Source: Dillenia suffruticosa
Lineage: Eukaryota; Streptophyta; Magnoliopsida; Dilleniales; Dilleniaceae
Direction of reading: 5' to 3'
NCBI GenBank assembly: GCA_033439265.1
Contig: JAVTVX010000012.1
Coordinates: 17,184,501 to 17,248,500 of the forward strand
Length of the DNA stretch: 64,000 bases
Shown: positions 23,384 to 35,273 of the stretch, piece after piece
How the letters are laid out: each line of letters begins with the position of its first letter
How positions within the stretch are numbered: the first letter of the stretch is position 1
The notes under the pieces: generated by a model
Databases searched by the model: none
Seen by the model: the letters and a program-made list of their open reading frames with translations, nothing else
Told to the model about the DNA's origin: nothing
Translations under genes and position numbers: made by a program

Positions 23384-24955
23384 TGTAACACCGAATATTC
23401 GGTGTTAGAAATGTTCTATAAATATCTTAGTAATTATAAAATGAAAATTTAAATTTTATTGATTATTGATTTTGGGGTATTAAATTGAAATTTGGATATA
23501 TATAAAATGTCGTGTCCATGATTAGTAGTGAATTCTATTTAAAAAAAAGGGGGAGGAGGAGACGCAACATTTTGCCCCAAAAAGCTGGGTCCCCTTAATT
23601 GGGAATTAGGGTTAGAAAACCCTAATTCTCTTCTCTTCTCTCTCCCTCTCTTCGCCTCTCTCGCTCTCTCTCTCCCGACTCGACTCTGTCTCTCTCCTTT
23701 CACCATGTGCAAAGCGCGCTCTCCCTCTCCTCCGCCACCCTCCACTGCTCCTCCCTCCTATGAGCACAGCCTTCCCGCGAGCGCGCCGCAGCGCGATCTT
23801 CCCCGTGCAAACGCACCGCAGAGCGAGCTTGCTCGCAAGAGCGCGCCACAGCATGCAACCTTCCATGAGCACGCGACTGCAGTCCAACTCACGAACACAA
23901 GCCTCAGCCCTTGAGCGTGCTAGCCCGCGAGCCCGCGATCTGTTCTCTCCTTCGAGAGCTTTCATGCGCGCGGCCCCCCTTGCTACAACCCCAACTAAAG
24001 CCCAAACCGTAGTCATCAACTGACCCCCGAACCCTAGGTCGCGGCTTCTTCACTGCAAGTAATGGCTACGTTGCTTGTAGTTCTAGGGTTTCGTGCTTAG
24101 AAATGTTAAAATATTTCTGAGATCAATTCGACGGGCGAACGAAAGCTAGGTCTGAGATCCAAGGAACCCTAGGTGAGAGAAATGCAATCAGTTCAACATT
24201 TGAATTGATTTTATCAAATTTATGTTAAATTTAGAATTGGAAGCTATATTCATATATATTCTCCAATATATTTAATCTGAGAAAAATTAGAAAAAAATGA
24301 GAAATATTAGAAATTTGATCATTTGTGAGCGAAATGATTCGAAATTGATGAAACGGGAACTTAGAAAGGCAATTGTGTAAATTTAGGGTTGTATTAAATT
24401 AGAAAGAAAAATTGAAAATCCCTTCTTATGCTTTTATTTGATATTAAATTGTGATGATTTGATTAGGAAAATCTTTTTGGAGACTTGAGGAGTTAAATTG
24501 GATTTATTTTGAAAATAGAGAGTGACCACCCTCCCTAAAAAAATAAGTAGAACTCTAATCTTTTGCATGAAATAGTAAACTTGTTTCTGTCGTATTTTTC
24601 ATAAAACATGTTTTCGATATACATGGACTCGACGTATGATATTAAATTTCAAAACTTGTTTTGTGACATTTGGAGTGTCGTAAATTTATATTTCTGATGA
24701 CTATGCATCCATGGTTTGAAATAAAATAATATTGTCTCATTATTTGAGAATCAGATATGTTTTCTATTCTACCGTCACATTGACATGGATTTGAAATGAT
24801 TTGATAATTGTATTAGCATACGGATTTAAAATGTTTTGATGAACTGTATGGGCCGGGTGCCCATTTGTGATGAGATGATCTGTATGAGCCGGGTGCCCAT
24901 TTGTGATGAGATGATCTATATGAGCCAGGTGCCCACTTGTGATGAGATGATGCTC
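23384..24955 (+). repeat. Truncated LTR of another chromovirus family
   Basis: It starts TGTAACACCGAATATTCGG on the + strand. Its landmarks come in the same order as in the 4.1-kb solo LTR at 49973-54100 read on its own sense strand: TTGGGGTATTAAATT, the GGGTTAGAAAACCCTAAT stretch, a CT-repeat leader, a GC island with GCGCGC words (23760-23960), and tandem repeats with GCCGGGTGCCC (24840-24950). It stops at those repeats, where gag of the host chromovirus continues. The missing part of the host pol lies at the same place, so insertion and deletion went together. Confidence 0.75.
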
Positions 24956-26179
24956 TTTGATAAATTCCGTAGCTACGTGGTCTACTCGGGCAACTCTAAC
25001 TTGACTGCCCCTGAATCCCAAATCTGGGCAAATGCTACAAATATGTCCTGGTTTCCCATACTGGTAGCATCTCATAGGTTCTCTACAGAATCTTGAATGA
25101 GTTTTGCCATAATTGTGGCATAGAGGCTTCCTCGGCCCAGCAAACTGACTCACTGAACCGGCACTAGGGGCGGGGGTTCTATAACTCTGAGGGCATGGCC
25201 CCTGGGGAAAGCCAGCTGACCTTGTAATTGTGGGGTCTCTCTGAGGCCCTGACACCGGCTTTTTTTCGAACTCTGACCGGTTTGAAATCCAGGCCTCTTC
25301 TTCTTCTGGTCTCAACTCTCTCTCTGTCTAGTCTCAGGCCCGTACGATATCCTTAGCGCAGTAGGCTAACTCCAAGACCTCCATGAATGAGTGATTTTTC
25401 GTCACTGCCATGTATTTTCGAATGTTCAAGTTAAGTCTATCCTCAAACTTAAACCGAAGATGCCTCTGTATGGCCAAATTGGGGATGAAGGCAAATAGTC
25501 TCCTCAACTCTGCCTCGTATTCTGCAACAAATCTAGTCCCCTGGCGGAGATAAAGGAACTCTGCCCTCTTCTGGTCTTGCTAGTACTCCAAGAAGTACCT
25601 ACCGTCAAACTCTCCCAAGAAGTCCTCCCATCCTAAGGGCTCTGTGGAGTCATCTATCACGGTCTCCCACTAGGTAAGAGCATCACCATCTAGCAACCGT
25701 ACTATAACGCTCAACTTCTACTTGTCCTTTAGACCCAAGTCTATCAACACCCAATGAGTCTGGTTGACCCAGCGCTTTGTTGCCATAGTATCGCCGAATC
25801 CATCAAAATCGGTGCAACCTAGCTATTGAACCTCCATAACCAACTAGGTCAGCTCATGGATGCGGCGGAGTGCCAAAATAGTGCTGTCGCTAGGGGTAGA
25901 AACTGAAGTAGTAGGGGCAGTCGGGGTAGGTGCCGCTTCAGCTGGAGTAGGAACTGTCATAGATGGTGGCAGGGGCTGCATACATACCCTGTAGGTGCTC
26001 CGCCAATCATGACACTGTTTCAAGGCATCTAGCAGAGGTGTCAAAATTTCAGCTATCAGAATTTCGGCCACCAGAACCGGCTGAGGTGGTACTAAAGGGG
26101 GAGCATGTGAAGACGACGCGACCTCTGGAGCAGCAGGTGTAACTCTGCAAGTCCGCCTCGTGCTATGTCTAGGAGACAT
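24956..26179 (-). pseudogene. gag: Chromovirus gag remnant
   Basis: The likely start at 26179 begins MSPRHSTRRTCRV. A Pro/Ala/Thr-rich N-terminus is followed by the retrotransposon Gag domain with WETVIDDS, WEDFLGEFDGRYF and LRQGTRFVAEYEAELRRL (about 25680-25480), and a Pro-rich linker. The zinc knuckle at about 25090-25050 is CYQYGKPGHICSIC, with the second cysteine changed to Tyr. At the left end the frame runs on into the foreign LTR and gains a tandem HLITNGHPAHTD-type repeat derived from LTR DNA. Confidence 0.85.
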
Positions 26180-26403
26180 GATTCTGAACGAAAAAACCTC
26201 TATCATATATAGATAAAGAATTTGGGCTAGATATGGAGTATCTAACCCCTTAAATAGAATGAACTCATTTACCTAAGATCATCTTTATGGATTTTATAAC
26301 TGTAAGGAAACTTTCAAATTTATTTTCAAAATATTAAGGACTTTGGAAGCATTACTTGGAAAATTTTGAAATATTTCATAAAACTCAGCGCTCAACCAAC
26401 CTT

Positions 26404-26417
26404 GCCTCAGATACCAA
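26404..26417 (-). promoter_or_regulatory. Chromovirus primer-binding site
   Basis: On the minus strand, TTGGTATCTGAGGC starts a few bases inside the 5' LTR edge. It resembles the TGGTATCAGAGC complement of initiator methionine tRNA with two or three changes. Confidence 0.7.
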
Positions 26418-26423
26418 GAAAAC

Positions 26424-29400
26424 TGTCACACCCCAATCCATGATCCAAAGGTCGTGAACAATCGCCCGTTACCTTGGACACCGGCCCAACCCCGCCACGT
26501 ATCCTCAAGGTAATGCAAGGCTAATATAATTTTAGTTACAAATATTTTATTAGTATTTAAAATACAAAAGTCCTCAAATATATATATGTGTATATATATA
26601 TACTACAAATGAAAGTTCCTTTGTTTCATACAATCATTCTAACATGATCAACTAATGTCCTCAAAGATATAACAGAAGATTCATACCGTGATACGTTTCT
26701 AATAATAGTCTTTGAAATTTGCATACGTCAATATCTATCAGCGTGTCCCTCTAAATATTATCTTTGTAGTTAATAAGTGTTGTGAAAATGAAGTATTAAA
26801 ACTATATATATACCATATTTCAAATATGTATGACAATTTAAAACACATTTCTCTAATATCATCATCCATAAAACATATGCATCCAATCTCATGTCATATA
26901 TCGTAGAGTCATGCCAAAACAAGCTCTTGGTAAGGGTCCACCTCGACCAATGACGAGTCACCAACGATTTTTTTTTGTATGTAAACAAAAAACAACCCCA
27001 AAACCTTGGCGTTGGCGTTGGTACTCCCTAAGTGCTAGACTGAAACGTCATTCAGTTCTCCCCTTTCAATTCAACTTGACTAGTCCGAAACATAGTATCA
27101 TATACATGCCACCTAACCATGTGGAGTGTTTGTGTCTCGAGATATCGTAAACGTACGACAATCTATATAACGAGATGGGTCTATTATAGCATATGAGGCA
27201 AGTCTGTACGGGACAACGCCTATCATATCATAGTATCATGGCTATAAGTACTATCCCTGATTTACGATCAAGGAGATTCAGATACTAATGCCTGAGTACT
27301 TAGTCTCGCATCAAAATTATCAATAAACCAACCGTACCATACATGTCGAGGAAAATCATGAAAATTCAATATAGTATATTATAGTATATATCATCAAATT
27401 ATATTTCATGATTTAAAACATGGCACTTATATTTTTCATCAAAATTCATAGATGTATATTAAAAAAAATTTGGGATACTTCATTTATCATAAAATCATTA
27501 CCAAACCATTTCACAATTATTTCATAAAATCATGCTTTGAAAGCGATAAAATATGGTTTTGCTCATTAACTATATGTCAATAGTAAAAATCTACTCATTT
27601 GTATGGGAAGGGTATACCACTCCCCTAAAATCTCGATCCCCAACTGAGTCGCCCCTTGAGTGTAGTATAGTCATCTACTTCTAAGACAACAACATATATA
27701 TATGTCAATCCCCTTATTTCTTTTAATAAAATTTTGGATTTCAAGTTCTACTCTTGCGCAGTCTTAGGAAAAATATCATAACTTTCTCGATATAAATCAG
27801 ATTCGAATTATTCAATTGTTAATTAAAGATAAGACATATACCTACATTTCTTATGTTCAACTGATCTCCAAATTCATACTGTACAAATTTATAAAAATCT
27901 ATTTTCAGTACAATTCGTACTTACATAACTAAATTTGCGCAGTTTTGGTAGCAAATTCATATCTCAGTATATACATCTCCGATTTACATGATTCCAAATT
28001 CTACTGAAAGATAAGAGAAAGCTCTACAACTTTCATGTTCAGTAATTCCTATAATTCTAAGTGTAGAATTTTATAAAATTCTATTTCTGAATCAATTCTA
28101 GTTTTAAATTATGCCCTGCACAGTTTCCTTAAAAACCCCATAACTTCTAGCATACTACTCCGATTCAAGTGACTTTTAACTCATTTTAAAGATAGGACCG
28201 AGCGCTAAAACTTCGATGTTTTAAGTTTCTCTAAATTTTGTACAGAAGATATTTTAAAAATTTATACAACATACTGACCGTGCACAGAGAATGAAAAACA
28301 GAACATGTCATTTTAATATCATTTTCCAAAATCACTACAAATCACGTTCTTAATAGCAATTTTTGTGTCATACCTTATTTTAAAAATTAGGAAGTCTAGT
28401 TTATTTAGGAACAAACGGTTTAAAATTTCAAATTCTACACAATGAGATATCATGGCAAGACTACACATAGCTCAAATCTGAAATAATCATATCTAGTATG
28501 CTAGTACATGCATTTAATTTCACTACTTGTAAAGATTTCAATTTTGAGTATTTTACCTTCCTTTGTATGATCCTTTGCTAATTAATACCCATCACCATGA
28601 TCTTGATTTTCTTGAAACCTAGATCACCTTAGCACATTGTAACATAATTCATCAAACAACAATCTCTACAAAATCCTTACACTACTCAATCAACTAGAGA
28701 TATATAGTCAAAAATGTTCTTACCTCTTTTACTAGTGTTTCTTCTCCAATGCTCCAAGAATTCTTCTTGAACATTCAGTAATCTCTCTTTCCTTACTAAA
28801 ATTTTCGTCCAAGTGAGGTGAATAGAAGAGAAAATGATTGGTTTTGGTCTTTTTATACACCAAATCAAACTATCTTGACCCTTGATTCATTTTGCATAAA
28901 AGATCTTTACTCTACACTTGTCCTAAATCTTTCTCCCATACAAGACTGCTTAGAAGCTACCTTCATACACCTCCTTCATGTCAAATTCGTTCATGATAAA
29001 TTTATTTTTGATCAACCAATGAGAATTCATACAAGGATTTTTCAACCAATGAGGTTTCTCTTTGGTAGAATGAGCTTAGGTGGCCAATTTGTGTGCTCTT
29101 GGCCAATGGTTGATCTCCAATTGTCATTCAATGGTTGGTTTTGCAACTTAGTCCTCAAGTTCTTATATTTACACTTTAGTTCCTAAACTTTCCAAAATTG
29201 TAAATTCGACCGTATGTAATTTTTTTTTTTAATTTTCAAATTCACTTCTTTATGCTTATACTTAAGTGTTTTGGCTTTCGTTAGCCATTTTCAGTGATTT
29301 TAGGGCTTGCCAGTACTTTTCAGAAAAGTTTTCGGCTTAGTGATAGAATTTTCGATTTAAGTGATTTTAAGGGCAAAGTTTTAGAAATTTCAAATCATGT

Positions 29401-29472
29401 GTCTCAAATTGGTGTAGTATCATATATATGAATATGAGGAGAGTACATCATATACTAAGAGTCGGTGTTACA
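26424..29472 (-). repeat. Chromovirus 5' LTR with 181-bp tandem units
   Basis: It is 3,049 bp, TG...CA on its sense strand (TGTAACACC...GTGTGACA), flanked on the right by TTATC. It holds three diverged tandem units starting with GCGCAG or GCACAG at 27756, 27937 and 28118 (181-bp spacing). The partner LTR keeps one composite unit. Open frames at 28686-29186 also occur in the other LTR but have no known domain and run against the sense strand or off frame. Confidence 0.9.
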
Positions 29473-29477
29473 TTATC

Positions 29478-30394
29478 GATATCATATCATTCTATGACAT
29501 CTATGTTAGTGTGGAGATAAGAGTAGAACTCAATTCTAAACATTCTATTGGTGAATCCTCCTTAATTAAGGCCAAATGGATAGTAAAAGATGGGGGCATG
29601 GAGAAAGATAAATGAAAAAGAAGAAAGACAAGCAAAGGACAAAGGTGATAGGTAACATGGCATGGAACATGTCATGGAGCATGGTATAGAGCAGCAAGGC
29701 ATAGAGAAAGGGGGAGATAGACAGATAGAAGATGAAGTGAGAGGTGACACATCTCTGACCCAGTCCATTATCTTTGAGATGATATGGGGTACATTAATTA
29801 GGGTAGAGGCACAAAACTTTTGAATGCAACAATAGAATTGAAGCAAAGGTTGATGCTCCAGTTAGGTCAAGGTAATGAGGAGTCTGGACCATCAGGAGCC
29901 CAATGAGCCACACTATAATTGTTTACTTATGTGATTGCTTAGTTCATATGCTTATTGATTCATAAATGCTTTATAATTGCTTATGAGTTTCTTTTTGAAT
30001 ACCTATGACTTTACTTATGATTGTTTGTTTTTGGTTTGCTTGATGCATACCTTTGTTTATACTTATATGTCATTCCTTTGTTCATACTTATCATTACCCT
30101 ATTTGTAGATGACAAGAAGAGGGAGAAGATTTATAATAGATTAAGGTGGAGAAGAAATAAAGATTAATTAAGTTGCTCATGTATGTTAGTTGCATATGTT
30201 AGGTACTTGCTGAATCTTTGAAATTAAAAATATGTATATACTGCTCTTTTTGTTGATGACAAAAGGGGGGAGAGAAATAGGAGAAGTAGGAGAAAGATTT
30301 GGGGAGAAAAATAGTTCATAGATTAAGGGGGAATTATACTTAGAAATCTTTCAAATCTTAGTTAATGTTTTGTCATCATAAAAAATAGAGAGAT
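29478..30394 (+). other. SIRE-1 internal 3' end with purine tracts
   Basis: This is the tail of the Sirevirus accessory region after the chromovirus. It has no domain that can be named. The second half repeats purine-rich boxes: AAAGGGGGAG at about 29710, AAAGGGGGGAGAG at about 30260, TTAAGGGGGAA at about 30325 and a decayed last tract AAAATAGAGAGAT directly before the LTR start at 30395. Several AAGGGGGAG-like polypurine tracts near the 3' LTR are a known Sirevirus signature, and the last one would prime plus-strand synthesis. Confidence 0.75.
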
Positions 30395-31333
30395 TGTTGG
30401 CAAAATATGTTTTGATAATGAACAAAACAAAGTCAAACTAGGTTAGATAATGAATAAAAGTAGGTTAGATTAATGAAAGATTAATTTGGAAGAAATTAGA
30501 ATAAGTTTGAGAACAATTAAAGTTAGGTATCTAAATAGTAGACCAAAACAAGTCGACTTACGCACAAAGCAAGTCGACTTGCCAAGTAAAAATAAACTTT
30601 CTAAGTAAAATAGAATATTAGATAAATCGACTCAAATATGAACAAAGTCAACTTACCAAGAGAAATAATTTCTTGAACTATGACAGAATGTCATACAAGT
30701 CAACTCTAGTAGGAATCAAGTCAACTCGCTAAGTGTTATAAGCTTACTAAATTTAGATAGTAGCTTAGTCAAGTCGACTCAAAGAATATTCTATGAAAAA
30801 GATTAAAGTCAAATCTAAGAACAAGTCGACTTGCCTAAAGCATAAGTCGACTTGTCTTATAGGGGCATTTGAGAAGTCACAAATATAAAATCCTAATGGT
30901 CAAAAATTTAAATGCATAATAGCCAAAACAAAATTAGATCAAACTCTATTTAGATCAAATTAACCTAATATAGTCACGCGACCTACCACACCTACACTTG
31001 AAAATTTGTAGAAAACAAGTTGACTCAAATGTAGCTACGTCACAAGGCACTAGGATTCGAGCCATACTAGGACGCAAGCCATGACATGAGGCAGGACTTA
31101 GTGCTTAAGTCCAAGTCAACTTACATATGTTACAAGTCGACTTGCTAGACTTAGAAAATTTAAGAGAACTCAAGCTTAATTTGATACAAGTAGAAGATAA
31201 GTTGACTTACCCAAGCTCAAGAAGAAGTAAAACACAAATTAACTTGATGAAAGTATGACTCAACTCGATGAGAGCTCTAGTTAATTTGATGAGAACATTA
31301 GTCAACTTGATGAGTTCATTTTAACATTGTTTT
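30395..31333 (+). repeat. SIRE-1 3' LTR, piece 1
   Basis: It starts TGTTGGCAAAATATG and aligns with 11602 to about 12450 of the 5' LTR. It includes exact CAAGTCGACTTG copies near 30580 and 30830. It stops at TTGTTTT, where the second Sirevirus LTR begins. It continues at 42932. Confidence 0.85.
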
Positions 31334-32178
31334 TGAAATACAAACTAAAGGGGTTAAATAGGCTGAATGATACTTTTTTCATGAATTTAAATGATTGTGT
31401 GATTGAAGACAATAGAAGAAGGAAATAGAAATAGAATAACAGAATAAAACAGAGTATGAAGGGAAGATAAAAGTGAAGGAAGAACAGAAAATAGAGCACA
31501 CAAAGCTTTTATAGTGATTTTACCAAATTCGGTGTACGTCCACTCCCAAACTCCACTGGATTTTTACTATTTACTCCGAAATAGTATAACCAACTTGCTT
31601 TCAGGTGCAAGTTAAACCTTTACAATGTTTTCCTCTAAAATACTACTCAACATCTCACAGATTATTTCTCTCTCTAAACCTCAAACCAAGAAATCTCTTT
31701 CTGGTCTTTGAACTTTTAGTAGTTACAATAAATGAAACTATAATCTCGGATGTAACAAATTTGAAACTCATAGAAAGAATGTACATAATGAATAAGAAGC
31801 AGAGTATGTTTACATTGAAGAGCAGAGGAATTTTTTTCTTCTAACCTCTCTTCCTTGTATTTATGGTTGGAAGAATTTGAAAGTTGAGGTAGGTGTATTC
31901 AAAATGTTTGAACATTTAATGTTCTGAGAAAACTCTATAAAATTTCTTTTGACAAATGCAGCTTTGAAATGTTGCTTTAGATTTCTCAGAATATGGCTAC
32001 ATGATTGGTCGAATGGTTGAGAGGCTCTATGGTGGTAGATTCGAATTTGAACATTTTTCATTAGTGCTCCTATCTGCCTCATTTAATATTTTCAACCGCC
32101 CTACTCGGCCAATTAGATATTGCTTTCCTTTTGCTTTGTAGCCTTCCATTTTGTTTAGTGAATAAAACATTTTGCTTT

Positions 32179-32870
32179 CACTACCAAAAAAAAAACATCA
32201 ATTTGTTACAAAATTTGCGATAAATTTATAAAAAAAATTCGTCCCAAAACAAATTTGCAACGAATTTTGTAACAAATTTTTTTTCATTACTAATAAGTCG
32301 TCGCAAAATTTTGGGACGAAAAATTAATTAATCGTCACAAAAATTTTCAATAAATATTTTTTTATCACAAAATTCATTACAAATTTGCGACAAATTATGC
32401 AACGAAAATGTTATTGTCTCAAATTTGCAACAAATAAAATTTTCGTTGCAAAATTTGCGATGAAAAACTTATTTGTCGCAAATTTTGCAACGAAAAAATA
32501 TTTGTTGCAAATTTTGAAACGAAAAAGTTATTCGTCAAAATTAGCAACGAAAAATAATTTGTCGCAAATTTGCCACGAAATATTTTTTGTCACATATTTG
32601 CCACGAATCTAATTTTCGTCACAAATTTGCGACGAATTGTTTTTTTCATCGGAATTTTTGCAACGAAATGCAATTTGTGGCAAATTAGAAATGAAAAAAA
32701 TTCGTCACAAATTTATGACGAATGTTTTTCGTTACAAAATTCATCGCTAATCAAAATTTACAATTTAATTTTAGTAACGAAATTTACGACGTGCATAATT
32801 TTCAGGGATAAATTTTGGGACGAATATGTATTTTGTGACAAATATAAATTTTATTGGCATACTTGAACTA
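32179..32870. repeat. CACTA-1 left subterminal array
   Basis: About twenty degenerate copies of TTTGCGACGAA and its complement TTCGTCGCAAA alternate, often in head-to-head pairs forming hairpins such as TTTGCAACGAA next to TTCGTTGCAAA. Open frames here are artefacts of the repeats. Such arrays bind the TNPA-type protein in En/Spm; the binding is inferred here. From 32871 to 33150 the DNA is AT-rich and empty. Confidence 0.85.
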
Positions 32871-33155
32871 TTATTTCCTATATAACATATATTTATACCT
32901 GCTCATCTAATTCCATCAACAATTAATCATCCAAATCATTTTTTATGTCAAATTTCAACCATTTATACTTATCAATATAACTAACTATTCAATAAAATCA
33001 ATAAGTTAAAAATTTAACAAGAAATCATAATAGTAATATTAAAGATAAAAGTAATATCAAATCTAAATGTTAAAATATCAATAACCATACATAACAAAAA
33101 AAAAAATCAATGTAATGAGTATAAAATTGTAACAGTCAAATAACAGTACACAATT

Positions 33156-35005
33156 TTAAGCACGACCTCCACCATCATCATCATCATAATCATCATCGAA
33201 GAAATCATCACCTTCATCACCATCGCGAGCATTATCAAGAGGAGAAATAGAAGGGGGAATCTGACTTGGAGCAGAGACTAACTGAAGATGCTACATAATT
33301 AACATTTGTTGTGTGCAGAACTCATTAAATATCATTGAATTCCTGATCTCTTTAAAGTAGTAACTCCTTTAAATGGCTCACCTCTTGATTCAATTGATTT
33401 ATTTCTGCCCTGACTGCTGGTGGGGTGGAAGAAGATGAACCAACGATTTTGTAAGTTCTGCTCAAAGAACCTAACCCAACTACTATATCCCCTTTTGGTC
33501 CACTAATCATCTTGAGCCATGTTTTCATGTTATCAACAGATGGCTCAGATCCGCCAGTATCATCATTAATACTCGAACTTCGGCGTGATAGCTCATCATA
33601 TTTCTCATGTATAGTCATGAGAAAAATTAAAATAAATTTACAATAACAATATAATACAAGCACATATAATCTTGATTAGATATATATATATATATATGAA
33701 GGAAAATAAAAAAATTTGTAACATAAATCATAAGACTAAATAAGATCTAAATTATGAACATTCGTATTAACATTGAATAAGTTAAAATTTACGAAAAAAA
33801 ATCTCTATCAAGTAATTCATTAGAAATCAAAGAATCAAGTCAACAATAAAAATAAATTTAGGAGAGACTAACCTAATAAATTCGTTTTCCTACATTGTTA
33901 TGATATGTTCAACATAACATATTCAAATCAACATTGAAAATGTTCATTAAATAATTGGAAGTTTTGAAATTACAAACCTTAATTGCTCTAACTCTCTCCC
34001 CGCTCCAAGTCTTGTCTTTTTTCTTAAATGTGCGTGTGAAAATATCTATGAATGAAGACTCGGTCCCCGTTTCCTTGGCCTAAAATAAAAAAACACTGTT
34101 AAAAATAATGAAATAGTTTAAATTAGATAAAAAAATTAGTGTTTGTATAAAATTACTAATCTATTTATATGTTCACCGATATTGATCGAGCCTCCTGCAT
34201 ATGTCACAGACAATTCCCCTTAATTATAAGCTCGGTTTTTTTTTATTCTGCTCACTCCTTCGTTTACTCTCCTCCGATTCCCAAAAATTCACAATCACGC
34301 CCCAATTTTGTTCAGTGATGCAGTTTGGTTTTTTTCCGTGTCTCTTCGTATGATTTAGAACGTGTCGGATGTGATCGCCATATTTTTTCTTGAAATTTTT
34401 TCTTACTTCCAACTCTTCAATCTCGTCCCAAGTGAATAGTCGTTGCAATGGAAAAAAACCAATTGATTATAAATCTATTAACTTAATTTCATATATAAAC
34501 TGATTGGGACAACTTGCCTTGAACTCGCTCCACCATAGCTCTTTTATTTCTTCCGGAGTACTTGTGTAAGTCATCGAATCCCCTCCCCAATAGTTATTCA
34601 CTATTCTATTAAGTTCGTGAATAATATGTACAGAATTTGTAAATTTATCATAAATTTTCAAACAAACAATGTTAAATAAATAAGATAGTTAAAAGAATAA
34701 TTTGTTTTATAAATAAAAGAAATAATACATCTAAAAATTTAAAATTTAGTACTTATGAATCTCCGTAAGGAGCTATCAACGCTTGATTGTTTTTCCTATC
34801 TACATACAAGTGTTCTACCGAAAGGACTGGCGAAGGTACATTACTAGCCATTTGTTGAGAATGCGAAGGGCCTGCAACAGAAGTGGGAGGCGAAGGTACA
34901 TTGTTGGCTAGGGAATGAGATTGCAAAGGTGCCGAAGCAGACTGCAATGGTGAAGAGTGTGATCTTCCATCAGAATTTCGTCTATGGCCGGCACGTCAAA
35001 ACTGT
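33156..35005 (-). pseudogene. TNP1/TNPA-like CACTA protein gene (Transposase_24/PTTA family)
   Basis: This is the second gene of CACTA-1, in several exons on the minus strand. Exon pieces are an Arg then Ser/Pro-rich N-terminus (34995-34750; HRRNSDGRSHSSPLQS), VNNYWGGDSMTYTSTPEEI (34661-34467), FKKKYGDHIRHVLNHTKRHG and NWGVIVNFWESEES (34448-34215), FIDIFTRTFKKKDKTWSGE (about 34080-33975), a coiled-coil exon with INQLNQEVSHLKEL (33620-33352) and an acidic C-terminus DDFFDDDYDDDDGGGRA ending at 33156. The family binds subterminal repeats and helps excision. One stop (TGA near 35000) and uncertain splice sites make it a likely pseudogene. Confidence 0.8.
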
Positions 35006-35273
35006 CAACCATAATATATTATTAACAAAAATAAAAAAATAAAATTGCATGTTCATCAGATGCATAATGAAGAACATAAATAAACTTACCATATTTAATT
35101 TGACAAATTAAATGCGACGAAACAAGACACCAATATATCAAGAAATCTTCTCTAATGACTTATATAAAAAAGGGTAGTATATTAACAAATCAAATATATA
35201 AATTTAAGAATGAGACAGTAAATAGATAAATATCCAATTTTTATTATATTAAGAGAACAAAACTTATTTGTAA

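Larger units (their letters stand above)
17857..29472 (-). mobile_element. Tekay/Del-like chromovirus (Ty3/gypsy)
   Basis: The element reads right to left. It has a 5' LTR at 29472-26424 (TGTAACACCGAC...GTGTGACA), a methionine-tRNA-like primer site, gag, pol with RT, RNase H, integrase and chromodomain, a purine run and a 3' LTR at 20643-17857. A perfect 5-bp target duplication TTATC flanks it (17852-17856 and 29473-29477). The chromodomain and the long LTRs with TGTAACACC starts place it with Tekay/Del chromoviruses. Protease and the RT N-terminus have been replaced by a foreign LTR fragment (23384-24955). Confidence 0.9.

Noticed and set aside
23539-24023. Overlapping Arg/Ala-rich open frames on both strands
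   Set aside because: Same CT leader and GC island as in the solo LTR, in the truncated LTR fragment. Low complexity, not genes.
32385-32866. Open frames with repeated Ala-Thr-Lys words in CACTA-1
   Set aside because: They are translations of the TTTGCGACGAA subterminal repeats, not proteins.
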